A stretch of 64,000 nt of DNA from Desulfosporosinus hippei DSM 8344 (GTDB taxonomy: Bacteria; Bacillota; Desulfitobacteriia; Desulfitobacteriales; Desulfitobacteriaceae): the NCBI RefSeq assembly GCF_900100785.1, contig NZ_FNCP01000022.1:1-64000 (forward strand), in the 5' to 3' direction. The notes under the pieces were generated by a model. That model was not told the origin of the DNA. It ran no database searches and saw only the letters and a list, made by a program, of their open reading frames with translations. The position numbers and the translations under genes are program-made. Below are positions 62,509 through 64,000 of this stretch, piece by piece (positions within the stretch are counted from its first letter, which is position 1; each line of letters opens with the position of its first letter).

Positions 62509-63171
62509 TTAGAGTAGCTTTACCTCGTTAATCTTTAATTCAAATTTTGTTCCTAAAAAAATTGCAGCTTTGCGGGAAAGAAGCATCCGTGCCAGAAATA
62601 TCTCAAAGTATTCCATAACCGGACAAATTTCCGTGTCAATTGTTAGTTCTAAAGCAATACGTTCTTTGGGATAGACTCGCAAAAAAGACCGTTTAACTGC
62701 ATAATTCACCCGATCATGAATGTCAAACTTTGCCAAATCCGAATTTCTTACTCTGGATCTGTGAACATCTGATTTATCAGCTAAAATCAAAGCCGCAGAA
62801 ATAACATTAACCGGGTTACCATCTTGCTCATCATGATTTCCAATTGCCCCAATAATGATTGCGATTTCCTCGGAATTCATCTTATGGCGTTCCAATATTC
62901 CCGCCGCCAGAATTGCCCCGGAGTGAGCATGATCCACACGGTTCACGGCATTTCCAATGTCATGTAGATAGCCGGCAATCGCAGCCAGTTCACACTCCCT
63001 ATCGGAATGCTCCATTTTCTCTAAAATATTTGACGCAATATGAGAGACCAGGCCGGCGTGCCTTAGGCCATGCTCTGTATAGCCTATGGCAGCAAGATGG
63101 CGGTTTCCGGCATCAATAAGAGCTTGTACATAAGGATCCGCTTTAATTTCTTGCAGAGTGACCTTTGTCAA
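62509..63171 (-). CDS. HD-domain phosphohydrolase
   Basis: 220 residues. Metal-binding HD residues are in YTEHGLRHAGLVSHIA and AGYLHDIGNAVNRVDHAHSG, followed by GAIGNHDEQDGNP and ALILADKSDVHRSRVR. It is a stand-alone HD protein, probably acting on nucleotides or phosphorylated substrates. TTG start overlapping the stop of the EcsC gene by three bases with GGGAGGGG upstream. Confidence 0.85.
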   Translation of the reverse strand: MTKVTLQEIKADPYVQALIDAGNRHLAAIGYTEHGLRHAGLVSHIASNILEKMEHSDRECELAAIAGYLHDIGNAVNRVDHAHSGAILAAGILERHKMNSEEIAIIIGAIGNHDEQDGNPVNVISAALILADKSDVHRSRVRNSDLAKFDIHDRVNYAVKRSFLRVYPKERIALELTIDTEICPVMEYFEIFLARMLLSRKAAIFLGTKFELKINEVKLL

Positions 63172-63941
63172 AGTTTAACCCCTCCCAAAATTCTCATTCT
63201 ATAACAATTGATACCTACAATTCCCAAATCGTCTAATAGCCCATAATTTGCCCAGGCCCCCACAATTATACCCAAACCAGGTATGAGCTGAAGTGTTTTT
63301 CGGAAATCTATGGCATCACGATACTCCCGTTGAAATTGTTCCCAATTAACTTGCTGCAAACTTTCTTTCTCCACCGGCCAATTCGCTATGTTCTTATCCC
63401 AATTTAGAATGACATTATAAAGTTCGGGGCGTTTCTCTTGACTTGAGAATGCAAGTTGAAAAACATATAACAAGAATAAACGCTCTCGATAATCTTCGGT
63501 AGAAAACCCATAAATATGCGCTAACTCAAAAAGAAATTTCATTTTAATTACGATAAGAGCCGGGAAGTCCGCTACCGCTAGTGTAAAGCCGCCTGCACCG
63601 GTTCCGGCCCCTTCTGCTGCAGCAACTTTTCGATATTTGGTTAAGAGGCTCTGGGCCTTCAAGTCGCGTTCTCGTAAGCTTATTCCATAAATTGTGGGAC
63701 TATTGGGTACATACTCAAGTCCAAAGACCACGGATTTAATCAATCCTTTAACAGTCGCGGTAATTACAGTATGGACTTTTTGAGGTATAATTTTGTCATT
63801 TACCTTGGTTTGAATGACTTTTGAGGTTCGTTCCACCAAGCCCGGCCTTTGCAACAATTTCCTAACCCAGTGATTTAAATCTGCTCGCACATGCTCTTCA
63901 TACATTTCTTCATTAATTTTAGGATCTTTATAGAAGGGCAC
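63168..63941 (-). CDS. EcsC-family protein
   Basis: 257 residues from GTG at 63941 (GAGGTG upstream). AAEGAGTGAGGFTLAVADFPALIVIKMKFLFELAHIYGFS matches the EcsC domain, a hydrophobic family that in Bacillus goes with the EcsAB exporter. Here it is separate from ABC genes. Followed by the overlapping HD-domain gene; the pair is probably one transcript. A longer frame adds 16 residues without binding site. Confidence 0.8.
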   Translation of the reverse strand: MPFYKDPKINEEMYEEHVRADLNHWVRKLLQRPGLVERTSKVIQTKVNDKIIPQKVHTVITATVKGLIKSVVFGLEYVPNSPTIYGISLRERDLKAQSLLTKYRKVAAAEGAGTGAGGFTLAVADFPALIVIKMKFLFELAHIYGFSTEDYRERLFLLYVFQLAFSSQEKRPELYNVILNWDKNIANWPVEKESLQQVNWEQFQREYRDAIDFRKTLQLIPGLGIIVGAWANYGLLDDLGIVGINCYRMRILGGVKL

Positions 63942-64000
63942 AGTGTTCACCTCGTTTACAGTTATGTACAGTATAAGCTTAAAAAGCAAGTGGTCTTGCC

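Overview
The window looks like a chromosomal stretch of a spore-forming, low-to-middle GC Firmicute of the Peptococcaceae/Desulfitobacteriaceae type; the overall look is closest to Desulfosporosinus or Desulfitobacterium. This is inferred from gene order, an intact sporulation sigma factor gene (sigK), T-box control of aminoacyl-tRNA synthetase and trp genes, and a Gram-positive type IV pilus operon without a secretin. Nothing here proves the genus.

Layout. 1-5400 (minus strand): the N-terminal part of an IS605/IS607-type TnpB runs off the left edge. Next comes an aro operon (aroE, aroC, aroK, aroB) with two prepilin-like genes interleaved. 5650-8040: yqeG, sigK and the prepilin peptidase. 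8226-24031: a type IV pilus operon read right to left: pilB, pilC, major pilin, minor pilins, pilM, pilN, pilO, PilV-like and PilX-like genes. It ends with a 1531-residue secreted protein carrying an L-type lectin domain and six X2-type modules. 24710-26790 (plus strand): a MoxR ATPase/VWA pair. 26833-28660: two tandem small paralogues and a U32 peptidase. 28795-30367 (plus): a stand-alone trpB behind a T-box whose specifier triplet reads TGG (Trp). 30369-38000: vanW-type lipoprotein, mltG, the conserved block yrzB-ruvX-ireB-alaS with an aldo/keto reductase inserted. 38013-43266: AI-2E transporter, two small genes, mnmA, iscU, iscS, iscR. 43451-44749 (plus): rarA. 44981-55583: csoR-trxA, hisS-aspS under a T-box, an MBL hydrolase, dtd, rel, apt, recJ. 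55713-57378: a cation efflux gene behind what reads as a NiCo riboswitch, and a small membrane protein. 59170-63941: polysaccharide deacetylase, secDF, an HD-domain protein and an EcsC-family protein.

The most unusual part is 57480-59030. It holds seven very small genes, each with a strong ribosome binding site. One, on the plus strand, encodes a 29-residue peptide with ten tryptophans. The other six, on the minus strand, encode 30-56-residue glycine-rich proteins with one C-terminal membrane helix. These six fall into two sequence types that alternate strictly (B-A-B-A-B-A), as if a two-gene unit had been duplicated twice. The peptide gene and the six-gene cluster each lie behind a sequence matching the sigma-K pattern (AACA, 16 bases, CATA...T). 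This suggests late mother-cell expression during sporulation, possibly for the spore coat or envelope. That link is inference.

Regulation visible in the sequence includes two clear T-boxes (trpB, hisS-aspS), a compact attenuator-like leader before alaS, a probable NiCo riboswitch, a CsoR operator just downstream of a consensus promoter, and many intrinsic terminators.
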